Positions 15,284 to 23,900 of a stretch of DNA of 64,000 bases are shown piece by piece. Location: positions 1-64,000 of the forward strand of contig CAZWLP010000006.1 in assembly GCA_964634565.1 (NCBI GenBank), read 5' to 3'. Source of the stretch: JAUVKT01 sp964634565. Lineage in GTDB: Bacteria; Bacteroidota; Bacteroidia; Bacteroidales; VadinHA17. Below the pieces are notes generated by a model. That model searched no databases, had not been told where the DNA came from, and worked only from the letters and a program-made list of their open reading frames with translations. Position numbers and translations under genes: made by a program. Position 1 is the first letter of the stretch; each line of letters opens with the position of its first letter.

Positions 15284-16555
15284 TTATTTTGTTCTGTAAC
15301 CCAGGGATTCAATCTTTTCCTTTATACGGGAAAGATCAAATGAATTACCTTTTAAGATCAGCTCGCCGGATTTAATATCGGCATTTGCTGATTCGACCCC
15401 TTCAATGCTTAATGCACCATTTTCAACACTTGCCTTACAGTGATTACAGGTCATGCCTGTAACATTAATCGTGGTAATATTCATCATATCAACTTTTATG
15501 TTATTACTTTCAAACTTTATCTTCCGGCTTTGCAGTAGTTTTTGTATATAGCCATTTATTATCAGGACTATAAGTAGAGTTGCAGAAATATAGCCTAACC
15601 AGAGTGGGAGCATATTATGATCGTGATTCATCATATTTTCAGGAACAGCAAACCATTCTGCAGGCAGAAGATTATTAATTATTGTACCAAAGATCAGGGC
15701 TCCTCCGATTATTGAAATAAGATAGCCACCAAGAGCTTTTCTTCCTAATACCCTGGCAATCATTGTTATAGTTGCCGCATTTGTGGCCGGTCCGGCCATC
15801 AGCAGTACAAGAGCAGCTCCTGGGCTGAGGCCTTTGAGCATCAGTATTGCAGCTACGGGAACAGATGCTGTAGCACATATATATACAGGTATTGCAGCAA
15901 CCAGGACAATAAGCATTTCCAGAAAATTATTACTTGTCTGGCCTGCAAAGAAATTATCCGGTATAATTACTGCCATCAGGGCTGCAATCATTAAACCAAC
16001 TACCAGCCAGCCCATAATGTCCTGCAGAAATTCGACGAAAGCATAACGAAACATTTGCTTAATCTTTGGAAACAGTCCGGGGGCTAAGTTTCTGTTATTT
16101 AAGGTTTCTTCAAAATCGTCATTTTTCTCGTTCCGTGTAATTTGGTTTGTTATCAGTCCTCCTCCTATACCTGTGAATAATGCAATTACTGGTCTTAATA
16201 GTGCAAATGGGAGGCCCAGCAGAGAATATGTTACCATAATAGAGTCGATTCCAGTCTGTGGGGTTGATATCAAAAATGAAACAGTTGAGCCCCTGGAAGC
16301 CCCATTTTTGTAAAATGATAACCCGGTTGGGATAACACCGCAGGAGCAAAGTGGCAGTGGTACTCCTAGTAAGGATGCATTTACTACTGCGCCGCGCCTG
16401 TTGCGACCCATATATTTCTTTACTTTGTTTTTCGGGAAAAGCAGGTATAATATTCCGGCAAAGAGGAAACCCAGGAGAAGGTAGGGAGCCATCTCTGTGG
16501 TGATAAACCATAGTTCATCGAGGTATAATTTTATATATAATGCAATATCCCTCAT
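15284..16555 (-). CDS. SO_0444-type metal permease with C-terminal HMA domain
   Basis: A 423-residue inner-membrane permease of the DUF318 group, for which copper/zinc efflux has been proposed. About eight hydrophobic helices are visible. The conserved core LGVPLPLCSCGVIPTGLSFY (about 64-83), with its CSC motif, is followed by STPQTGIDSI, and a second repeat carries LMAGPATNAATITMI. The last 67 residues form a heavy-metal-associated domain with GMTCNHC (Cys370, Cys373), a soft-metal ligand pair. The fused HMA domain suggests self-delivery or sensing of the metal. No regulator or metal ATPase lies beside it. It is 50 bases from xerD on the same strand. Confidence 0.85.
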   Translation of the reverse strand: MRDIALYIKLYLDELWFITTEMAPYLLLGFLFAGILYLLFPKNKVKKYMGRNRRGAVVNASLLGVPLPLCSCGVIPTGLSFYKNGASRGSTVSFLISTPQTGIDSIMVTYSLLGLPFALLRPVIALFTGIGGGLITNQITRNEKNDDFEETLNNRNLAPGLFPKIKQMFRYAFVEFLQDIMGWLVVGLMIAALMAVIIPDNFFAGQTSNNFLEMLIVLVAAIPVYICATASVPVAAILMLKGLSPGAALVLLMAGPATNAATITMIARVLGRKALGGYLISIIGGALIFGTIINNLLPAEWFAVPENMMNHDHNMLPLWLGYISATLLIVLIINGYIQKLLQSRKIKFESNNIKVDMMNITTINVTGMTCNHCKASVENGALSIEGVESANADIKSGELILKGNSFDLSRIKEKIESLGYRTK

Positions 16556-16605
16556 TTTATACTATTAAGGTTTGAATGTGTGTTATTGTTCAATCAAAAA
16601 CATGC

Positions 16606-17517
16606 TTATTTCCCTGACCGGGGATGATGCATGTCGATTGTTTTCTTAAGATAGAGTCTGTCTATATGAGTATAGATCTCTGTAGTAAGGATGGATTCGT
16701 GCCCCAGCATCTCCTGTACAGCCCTTAGATCGGCTCCTTTTTTAATCAGGTGGGTTGCGAAAGAGTGTCTGAAGGTGTGTGGACTAACCTTCTTCTTTAT
16801 CCCGGCTAAATCTGAAAGATTCTTAATTATTGTATATATCATCTCTCTGCTTAGCATTTTCCCCCTCCGATTCAGAAATAGTATGTTTATATCAGTTATT
16901 TTTTTCAGCCTGTTTCTGTCTTCCAGGTAATTTTTTATTTCCTTTATAACAATATTATTGAGTGGCACCAGCCTTTGCTTATCGCCCTTGCCGGTAACCA
17001 TGATATATTCTTCTTTAAAGTGAAGATCTGTAAGCTTTATATTTATTAATTCAGAAACTCTTAATCCACAGCCGTATAAGGTTTCGATTATTGCCTTGTT
17101 TCTCTGTCCTTCAGCCTTGCTAAGATTAATTGATGAAATTATGGAGTCTATTTCCTCTTCAGAAAGAACTTCAGGTAATACTCTGCCAAGCCTTGGCGAT
17201 TCAATAAGGGAGGCAGGGTTTTCTACAATTTTTCCTTCAATAAGCATATACCTGAAAAAGCTCCTGACACCCGACAGTATCCTTGACTGAGTCCTGGGGT
17301 TATCAATATTCAGCCATATAATAAAACCCTTGATATCCTCAAAGGTGATAGAATCTGGCGATTTTGAATTTAACTCCGATATCGAAAATTTTTCAAGAAG
17401 AGCCACATCGTGCATATAGGCTTCTACAGAGTTATCTGAAAGTGACTTTTCAATTTTCAGAAAAGATTCAAATTCCTTAATAACTTCCATCCAAGTATCA
17501 TCCCTGGAATCATTCAT
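16606..17517 (-). CDS. xerD: Tyrosine recombinase XerD
   Basis: A 303-residue site-specific recombinase that, with a partner, resolves chromosome dimers at dif. The N-terminal SAM-like core-binding domain covers about 10-95. The catalytic domain has all expected residues: Arg153 (GCGLRVSEL), Lys177 (VTGKGDKQRLVPL), His247 and Arg250 (SPHTFRHSFATHL), His273 (EMLGHESILTT) and nucleophile Tyr282 (IYTHI). Its length and single-copy housekeeping context argue for Xer rather than an integrase of a mobile element. It diverges from aroQ across a 106-base promoter region. An alternative start at 17490 would remove nine residues. Confidence 0.92.
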   Translation of the reverse strand: MNDSRDDTWMEVIKEFESFLKIEKSLSDNSVEAYMHDVALLEKFSISELNSKSPDSITFEDIKGFIIWLNIDNPRTQSRILSGVRSFFRYMLIEGKIVENPASLIESPRLGRVLPEVLSEEEIDSIISSINLSKAEGQRNKAIIETLYGCGLRVSELINIKLTDLHFKEEYIMVTGKGDKQRLVPLNNIVIKEIKNYLEDRNRLKKITDINILFLNRRGKMLSREMIYTIIKNLSDLAGIKKKVSPHTFRHSFATHLIKKGADLRAVQEMLGHESILTTEIYTHIDRLYLKKTIDMHHPRSGK

Positions 17518-17539
17518 ATATGGAGTATTACTGATATTA

Positions 17540-17547
17540 CAAATTTA
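17540..17547 (-). promoter_or_regulatory. Candidate -7 element for xerD
   Basis: On the minus strand TAAATTTG matches TAnnTTTG and lies 23 bases before the xerD start, implying a short leader. No strong -33 box was seen. Confidence 0.4.
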
Positions 17548-17561
17548 GTAACATTATTGGC

Positions 17562-17596
17562 TTGGTAATTTAAGGAATGGATTTTTAGTATCTTTG
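17562..17596 (+). promoter_or_regulatory. Promoter of the aroQ-pyk transcript
   Basis: TATCTTTG at 17589-17596 matches TAnnTTTG. TTGG at 17562-17565 is 23 bases upstream as a weak -33 element. The ATG at 17624 follows 28 bases later. It supports 17624 over the upstream in-frame start at 17594, which lies inside this promoter. Confidence 0.55.
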
Positions 17597-17623
17597 TTTG
17601 CAAATATATTATATTACCTGTTT

Positions 17624-18052
17624 ATGCTTATTACAATTATTAACGGACCAAATTTAAATCTTCTCGGGAAAAGGGAGAACACGATTTATGGTGAGCAGTC
17701 TTATGATTCAATACTTGAATCACTTAAGACGAAGTATGCGGGTGTGGATTTAAGATTCTTCCAGTCGAATATAGAGGGGGAAATTGTTAATTTCTTACAA
17801 GATTTATCCGGCGAAAGCGATGGAATTATTCTGAATGCCGGTGGGTATACTCATACTTCAGTTGCAATAAGGGATGCAGTAATAGCTATTAAAATACCTG
17901 TTATTGAGGTACATATAAGTAATATTATGAAGAGGGAGGAGTTCAGGCATAAATCTCTCTTATCATCGGTTTGTTCAGGAACGATGTTTGGATTTGGCAG
18001 CAGGGTATACGAGCTGGCACTGGAAGCTTTTGTCAGGGAAATAATAAAATAG
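17624..18052 (+). CDS. aroQ: Type II 3-dehydroquinate dehydratase
   Basis: A 142-residue class II dehydroquinase that removes water from 3-dehydroquinate to give 3-dehydroshikimate, forming a dodecamer in the cytosol. It has INGPNLNLLGKRENTIYG (5-22, with the catalytic-loop Arg and Tyr), SNIEGEIVNFLQ, ILNAGGYTHTSVAIRDA and EVHISNIMKREEFRHKSLLS. The frame opens at 17594, but the true N terminus MLITIINGPN begins at 17624. It is separated by 10 kb from the rest of the shikimate genes and shares a transcript with pyruvate kinase, whose ATG follows its stop with no spacer. Confidence 0.95.
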   Translation: MLITIINGPNLNLLGKRENTIYGEQSYDSILESLKTKYAGVDLRFFQSNIEGEIVNFLQDLSGESDGIILNAGGYTHTSVAIRDAVIAIKIPVIEVHISNIMKREEFRHKSLLSSVCSGTMFGFGSRVYELALEAFVREIIK

Positions 18053-19489
18053 ATGATTAAAATGGATAGAAAACGGACCAAGGTTGTTGCAACCATTTCA
18101 GATAAGAGATCGGAACCGGAATTTATAAGGCAACTCTATGAAGCAGGCATGGATGTTGTGAGGATCAATACTGCTCACCAGGATATTGAAACAACACTGA
18201 GGGTAATTGAGAATGTAAGGAAGGTTTCTGATAAAATTCCCTTCTTACTCGATACCAAAGGTCCTGAAGTCAGGACTACCATATGTGACGGTGAAGTTAT
18301 GCTTTTTAAAGGACAGGAGATCAAGATAGTAGGTGAGCCTGATGTTCATTCATCTTCATCATGCATATCGGTTTCTTATAAGGACTTTGCCAGAGATGTG
18401 CCACTGAAATCCAGTGTATTGATTGATGATGGCGATCTTGAATTGCTTGTTAAGTCGAAGGACGGTAATACTCTGGTATGTGAGGTAATGAATGATGCAC
18501 ACCTGGGGTCAAGAAAGAGCGTTAACGTGCCGAATGTCAGGATAAACCTGCCATCATTAAGTGAAAAGGACAGGAGGTATATTCAATTTGCCATTGAAAA
18601 TGGGATAGATTTTATAGCACACTCTTTTGTAAGAAATGCCCAGGATGTAATTGATATACAAAATATTCTGGATAAGCATAACAGTGATATTAAGATAATT
18701 GCAAAAATAGAAAACCAGCAGGGAGTTGATAATCTGGGTGAGATTCTTGAACATTCCTATGGTGTAATGGTAGCAAGAGGAGATCTGGCAATTGAGATTC
18801 CTTACGAGCGAATTCCTGGTATTCAGCGTAAAATAATAGAACGATGCATTAAGAAAAGGAAGCCGGTTATTGTTGCAACCCAGATGCTTCATTCAATGAT
18901 AAACAACCCGCGTCCAACCCGTGCTGAAGTAAGTGATATAGCCAGTGCTATTTATACTCAGACCGATGCTATTATGCTAAGCGGAGAGACTGCCTATGGA
19001 AAATACCCGGTAGAGGCAGTTAAGATAATGTCGAGGGTAGCAAAGGAGGTAGAGAAAAATAAGGTAAAATTCCTTGAACTGCCTTCCGGTAACCTTACCG
19101 GTGAGGTATCGGCTTATCTGGCGAAGGTAGCTGTAAAAACTGCCTCAAGGGTAGGTGCCAAGTGTATTATATGTGATACCGTAAGAGGCAGGACGGTCAG
19201 GAATATGGCATCTTTCAGAGGAATAAATTATGTAATGGCACAGTGTTATTCCTCCAGAACTATGAGAGAATTGGCTCTTTCCTATGGTGTATATGCATCC
19301 CTGCAGGAGAAGCATAAGTCATCTGATATGTTTCTGAAAGTTGCACTTTCAGGTTTACTTAAAACGGAAGATCTGAAAGATGAGGATATGATTGTTGTTC
19401 TTGCCGGAAACTTTTCGAGAGGATCAGGCTCTTCCTATATAGAGGTTGGCTCTGTCGAATATCTTAAAGAGAGAGCAGGTGGAGCCTGA
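18053..19489 (+). CDS. pyk: Pyruvate kinase
   Basis: A 478-residue glycolytic enzyme converting PEP + ADP to pyruvate + ATP. Characteristic segments: KVVATISDKRSE and GMDVVRINTAH at the N terminus; LLDTKGPEVRT; the B-domain; IAKIENQQGVDNLGEIL with catalytic Lys; VARGDLAIEIP; ATQMLHSMINNPRPTRAEV; and MLSGETAYGKYPVEAV. The C-terminal regulatory domain is present. The ATG abuts the aroQ stop, indicating translational coupling. A second in-frame ATG at 18062 could also serve. With pckA and ppdK it completes control of the PEP-pyruvate step. Confidence 0.96.
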   Translation: MIKMDRKRTKVVATISDKRSEPEFIRQLYEAGMDVVRINTAHQDIETTLRVIENVRKVSDKIPFLLDTKGPEVRTTICDGEVMLFKGQEIKIVGEPDVHSSSSCISVSYKDFARDVPLKSSVLIDDGDLELLVKSKDGNTLVCEVMNDAHLGSRKSVNVPNVRINLPSLSEKDRRYIQFAIENGIDFIAHSFVRNAQDVIDIQNILDKHNSDIKIIAKIENQQGVDNLGEILEHSYGVMVARGDLAIEIPYERIPGIQRKIIERCIKKRKPVIVATQMLHSMINNPRPTRAEVSDIASAIYTQTDAIMLSGETAYGKYPVEAVKIMSRVAKEVEKNKVKFLELPSGNLTGEVSAYLAKVAVKTASRVGAKCIICDTVRGRTVRNMASFRGINYVMAQCYSSRTMRELALSYGVYASLQEKHKSSDMFLKVALSGLLKTEDLKDEDMIVVLAGNFSRGSGSSYIEVGSVEYLKERAGGA

Positions 19490-19538
19490 CTATGTTGGTC
19501 TGATTTTTGATGTATTTCAGGGTTTTTTATCAAGATGA

Positions 19539-20033
19539 ATGGTTAAATTGTTCTTCATATTAATTGCCATGCTGCCGTTTCATCCGGTTCATGTATCAAT
19601 GTCAAGTTTGTATCGGGATAGCGAAAGTGATAAGCTTATGCTTTCTGTTAGGATGTACACTGATGATCTGGCTTTGGATCTTTATAGATTGTATGATGCA
19701 GAAGGCGTTTACTCTGAGTTTGATCATCTTTTTACCTTTACGGGTTCAGACTCATATTATGAACAATATATCAGCGATCATTTTAATATACTTTTTGACG
19801 GGAAAGCTTCTGTTTTAAAATTTGATAAAAAGGAAATTCTTGATCTTGAAACATTATTGTACTTTTCAGTTGATACAGATAAAGATAAACCTGGAAGGAT
19901 AAGTGTTATAAATAAAATACTTACCGGTATGTACAACGATCAGGTTAACCTGTTTATCCTGAAATTAAATGATACCGAGAAGGGAGTTAAATTCACTGCC
20001 TCCAGTACCGAAGAGGTATTTGTGGGTAACTAA
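19539..20033 (+). CDS. DUF6702-like exported protein
   Basis: A 164-residue protein with an N-terminal signal or anchor (MVKLFFILIAMLPF) followed by HPVHVSMSSL, a motif typical of DUF6702 proteins of Bacteroidota. The rest is predicted alpha/beta, with EVFVGN at the very end. Function unknown. It lies 49 bases after pyk and 17 before the large T9SS-type protein, so it could belong to an exported-protein cluster 19539-23875. Confidence 0.7.
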   Translation: MVKLFFILIAMLPFHPVHVSMSSLYRDSESDKLMLSVRMYTDDLALDLYRLYDAEGVYSEFDHLFTFTGSDSYYEQYISDHFNILFDGKASVLKFDKKEILDLETLLYFSVDTDKDKPGRISVINKILTGMYNDQVNLFILKLNDTEKGVKFTASSTEEVFVGN

Positions 20034-20050
20034 ACTGTAATGAGATATCA

Positions 20051-22660
20051 ATGAAGCAAAAAATTCTAATATTTCTACTTATAATACTGACATCCAGGAC
20101 ATATGCTACGCATAACAGGGCAGGAGAGATTACTTACAGACAGATATCTGATCTTACTTATGAAATTACTATAACAACATTTACCTATGTTTTAAGCCTG
20201 GCCGACAGGAATGCTCTTGAGGTTAGCTGGGGTGATAACACCACATCAATAGCACCAAGGGTTGAATTACAGCAGCTTCCTAATTATTACCAGAGGAATG
20301 TATATAAGATTCAGCATACATATCCGGGATCTGGTGTTTATAAAATAGTGGTGCAGGATCCCAACAGGAATGATGGGATTAATAATATACCTAACTCTGT
20401 TAATGTCGTATTTTCAATATCTACCATCTTACTGGCAGATCCAAATATTGGATATAATAATACCCCTGCACTATTGAATCCGCCCTACGATAAGGCAGCC
20501 CTTGGTCACAGGTTTATACATAACCCGGGAGCATTTGATATTGATGGCGACAGTCTTTCTTACCGTCTTACAGTTTGTACAAGAGAGGATGGTATTCCTA
20601 TTGAGAATTATACTTACCCGCCTGCTTCAGTTGAATTTTATATTGATTCGCTAACAGGAGACCTGGTCTGGGATTCTCCGATGGAACTGGGCCGGTATAA
20701 TGTTGCAATTGAGATTAATGAGTGGAGAATGGGATATAAGATAGGATCGGTTGTAAGGGATATGCAGATTGATGTTTATGAGACCGATAATAATCCACCT
20801 CTTAACGGTCCGCTTGATAATTTCTGTATAGAAGCTGGAGATTCGGTAGAATTTGATGTAACTGCTACAGATGAAGATGGAGATATTATGACTCTGCTTG
20901 CAACATCAGGACTATTCACATTTAATAGCTGTGTACCCACCTTCGACAGTATATCGGTCGGCCCGGGTACAGCCACTTACAGGTTTAAATGGATTAGTTG
21001 TCATGATGCTGTTCGCGACCAGCCCTATGATATTCTGATTAAATCGGAGGATAATAATCCTGAAATAGAATTATTTGATCTCGATAATTTTCATATTAAG
21101 GTACTTGGCCCATCACCGGCTCTTTTAAGCGCATCCCCTCAGGGTAAGTTTGTCAGGCTTAGCTGGGACAGCTATGAAACAGATATAATAAAAGGTTATA
21201 ATATTTATCGTCGGGTTAATCCTACTTCCTTTGTTCCCGACTCATGTACTAATGGAATTCCTGACTACCTTGGCTTTGAACTGGTTGGTTTTGCTTCAGG
21301 CTATAATACACTTAACTTTACTGATACAAACAGTGATAAGGGACTGGAAAATGGTGTTCAGTATAGCTACAGGATTGTCGCAGTATATCCTAATGGTGCG
21401 GAGAGTAAAACATCGAATGAGATTACTACAGCACTTATTTCCGGCGTACCGGTAATAGTTAAGGCAAGTGTACTTGAGACCGATGCTATTAACGGGAAGG
21501 TGCTTTTAGAGTGGCTTAAGCCGGATCAACTTGATACCATCCCCGCATTGGGGCCTTTTGATGTACTCGTCTCAAGATCTGAAGGGATTACAGGAGATAA
21601 TTTTCAGTTAATAAAAACCTTCACCGATCTGAATGATACTACCCTTGTGGATTCTTTAATAAATACTGTAGATCAGGCATATATCTACAGGGTGGAAATT
21701 TATAATAATGAAATTGATAATGAAGGCTTTATAGGAGATCCAGGAATTGCATCCACACCTTATATGGATTTGTCTACAGGTGATAAGAAGGTAAATATCA
21801 ATATAAGTATAAATGTTCCATGGATTAATACTGACTATATAATATACAGGTATAATGACCTGAGTACCGACTGGGATTCTATAGGATCAACAAATCTGCT
21901 GAGCTATGTTGATGGCGGACTGCTTAATGGTCAGAATTATTGTTACTATATTAAGTCAGAGGGTGAGTATAAGAGTCCGACCCTGCCCGACAGTATTGTT
22001 AATTTTTCGCAGCGGGCCTGTATGGTTCCATACGATAACGAGCCGCCCTGTACTCCGGATCTGGAGGTATCTACCAACTGTGATGATCTTTATAACTTTC
22101 TCGTATGGGATTATGAAGACCCGGCATGTTTTGATGATGTGGCAGGATATAATATTTATTATAAGGGAGATTTCTCTGCGAGTCTGGAGTTCCTTTATGA
22201 AGTTGAATCGCCGGATACCTTAAATTACAGACATGATTTAAATAAACCAGGGCAAATTGTAGCGGGTTGTTACGCAGTATCTGCTTACGACAGTAATGGC
22301 AATGAAAGTCCGAGATCCATTACCATATGCGTTGATTCCTGTAACTTTTACGAGATTCCAAATGTATTTACGCCAAATGGAGATGGTAAGAATGATCTTC
22401 TTATTGCCAAGACTTCAGGATTGATTGAAAAAGTTGATTTCAGGTTATTTAACCGTACCGGCATTGAGATTTTCAGAACATCTGAGCCCCGGCTCGACTG
22501 GAACGGAACGTATAAGGGCGATCTGATAGCCCCTGGTGTGTATTTTTATCAGTGTGATGTATTTGAAAGAAGGATTAGCGGACTTGAACAGTATCACCTT
22601 TCGGGTTTTATTCATATAATAACCGAAAAGGGTGCAAATCCGGTAATTATTGAATATTAA
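20051..22660 (+). CDS. Large exported protein with gliding/T9SS type B C-terminal domain
   Basis: An 869-residue secreted protein. A signal peptide covers about residues 1-19 (MKQKILIFLLIILTSRTYA), then THNRAGEITYRQISDLTYEI, a recurrent opening in T9SS cargo. The middle has cadherin/PKD-like sections (YRLTVCTREDG, CIEAGDSVEFDVTATDEDGD) and at least two fibronectin type III-like modules (VRLSWDSYETDIIKGYNIYR). The last 95 residues form the CHU_C sorting domain: IPNVFTPNGDGKNDLL, FRLFNRTGIEIFRT, WNGTYKGDLIAPGVYFYQ. It should be delivered to the cell surface through the type IX system, whose machinery is not in this window. Ligand unknown. Confidence 0.85.
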   Translation: MKQKILIFLLIILTSRTYATHNRAGEITYRQISDLTYEITITTFTYVLSLADRNALEVSWGDNTTSIAPRVELQQLPNYYQRNVYKIQHTYPGSGVYKIVVQDPNRNDGINNIPNSVNVVFSISTILLADPNIGYNNTPALLNPPYDKAALGHRFIHNPGAFDIDGDSLSYRLTVCTREDGIPIENYTYPPASVEFYIDSLTGDLVWDSPMELGRYNVAIEINEWRMGYKIGSVVRDMQIDVYETDNNPPLNGPLDNFCIEAGDSVEFDVTATDEDGDIMTLLATSGLFTFNSCVPTFDSISVGPGTATYRFKWISCHDAVRDQPYDILIKSEDNNPEIELFDLDNFHIKVLGPSPALLSASPQGKFVRLSWDSYETDIIKGYNIYRRVNPTSFVPDSCTNGIPDYLGFELVGFASGYNTLNFTDTNSDKGLENGVQYSYRIVAVYPNGAESKTSNEITTALISGVPVIVKASVLETDAINGKVLLEWLKPDQLDTIPALGPFDVLVSRSEGITGDNFQLIKTFTDLNDTTLVDSLINTVDQAYIYRVEIYNNEIDNEGFIGDPGIASTPYMDLSTGDKKVNINISINVPWINTDYIIYRYNDLSTDWDSIGSTNLLSYVDGGLLNGQNYCYYIKSEGEYKSPTLPDSIVNFSQRACMVPYDNEPPCTPDLEVSTNCDDLYNFLVWDYEDPACFDDVAGYNIYYKGDFSASLEFLYEVESPDTLNYRHDLNKPGQIVAGCYAVSAYDSNGNESPRSITICVDSCNFYEIPNVFTPNGDGKNDLLIAKTSGLIEKVDFRLFNRTGIEIFRTSEPRLDWNGTYKGDLIAPGVYFYQCDVFERRISGLEQYHLSGFIHIITEKGANPVIIEY

Positions 22661-22669
22661 GTGCATATT

Positions 22670-23875
22670 ATGAAGCTAAAAACAGGAATTCTGATTCTTT
22701 TAAGCGGTATTGCTCTGAGCAGTCCGGCACAGGACATGAATGATCTAATCAGAAGATCGGCAGCAAGGCTTGAAAACGGGCAGTATTCCAGTGCGGCTGA
22801 ATTATGCAGGGAGGCACTGTCGACAGATAAGGATTACAGGCTATATCTTATTATGGCAGATGCACAATTAGCTATGGGACTGAGTTCTGAGGCTGAAGAT
22901 TTATATCAGAAGGCCAGTAATATTGTTGATGGAGCCGGCGACTTTGGACTTGCAATTATCTATGCCGACAGAAATGATCCCCAAAAGATGGTATATCATC
23001 TTGAAAAACACCTCAGGTCGCCATTTAAGAAGACCGAATCGGAAATATTGCTTAACGATCATTTTACCTCTTTGCAATCTTCTATGGAATGGAAAAACCT
23101 ATGGAAGCGATCCTGGTATACCGAATTAGAAAAAGGATTATCTGAGGCACTTTATCTGATAGAAAATTCCAGGCTGGAAGAGCTTGAGCATCTTGAAAAT
23201 AATCTTCTTCCGTTATATAGTGATAAGCCTTCAATGCAATATCTCCAGGGACTTGTAAGTATGGCACATGGAGATATAAGGGGAGCACAGGATAAAATCA
23301 GGAAATCTATAAGTGAAGGATATATTAATCCTGGTGCTTACCTGAATTTTATTGATATTTTGATTAAAGACAGGAATTATGCAGAAGCAGCGAATATAAG
23401 CGAAAAGGCTAATGAGCTTTTCCCTTCTGAATCATTGTTTGTTCTTAAGCTGGCAGAGTCAAACAGGCTATTGGGAGATCGTGATAGAGCAGCCGAACTT
23501 GTGAAATACTACCTTTTTTTATATCCGGATAGCGAAGCAGGCTTATCTATGGCAGGGCAAATATCTAACGAGAAAAGAAGCTATAGCGAGGCACTTAAAT
23601 ATTTTACAAGAAGTATTGATCTATATCCAGGCAATGCAGATCATTATATTGACAGGGCTGATGTTTATAGCCGTACACAGACCTGGCAGTACGCTATTAC
23701 AGATTACTCCATGGCTCTTGATCTTGATCCCGGGAATGGAGATGTCTATTATAAAAAGGGAAGTGCACTTTTAAGGATTGGAAATATCGATGATGCCTGT
23801 CGTGATTTCAGGATGGCTCTTAAGTATGGTAATAAAAAAGCTGCATCAGAGATTAATAAGCACTGTATTCGTTAA
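22670..23875 (+). CDS. Exported tetratricopeptide repeat protein
   Basis: A 401-residue protein with a signal peptide (MKLKTGILILLSGIALSSPA, cleavage near AQ). TPR helices are arranged along the whole chain. The clearest repeats are near the C terminus, for example YSEALKYFTRSIDLYPGNAD and YAITDYSMALDLDPGNGDVY. TPR arrays mediate protein-protein contacts. It starts nine bases after the T9SS-type gene, so a partnership at the envelope is plausible. I chose the ATG at 22670 over the GTG at 22661 because the signal peptide starts there. Confidence 0.8.
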   Translation: MKLKTGILILLSGIALSSPAQDMNDLIRRSAARLENGQYSSAAELCREALSTDKDYRLYLIMADAQLAMGLSSEAEDLYQKASNIVDGAGDFGLAIIYADRNDPQKMVYHLEKHLRSPFKKTESEILLNDHFTSLQSSMEWKNLWKRSWYTELEKGLSEALYLIENSRLEELEHLENNLLPLYSDKPSMQYLQGLVSMAHGDIRGAQDKIRKSISEGYINPGAYLNFIDILIKDRNYAEAANISEKANELFPSESLFVLKLAESNRLLGDRDRAAELVKYYLFLYPDSEAGLSMAGQISNEKRSYSEALKYFTRSIDLYPGNADHYIDRADVYSRTQTWQYAITDYSMALDLDPGNGDVYYKKGSALLRIGNIDDACRDFRMALKYGNKKAASEINKHCIR

Positions 23876-23900
23876 TTAACATATAGAGTTACTTATAACA

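Noticed and set aside
16606..17517. XerD-like gene as an integrase of a genomic island
   Set aside because: It has housekeeping XerD length and motifs, no attachment-site repeats, no cargo and no composition shift around it.
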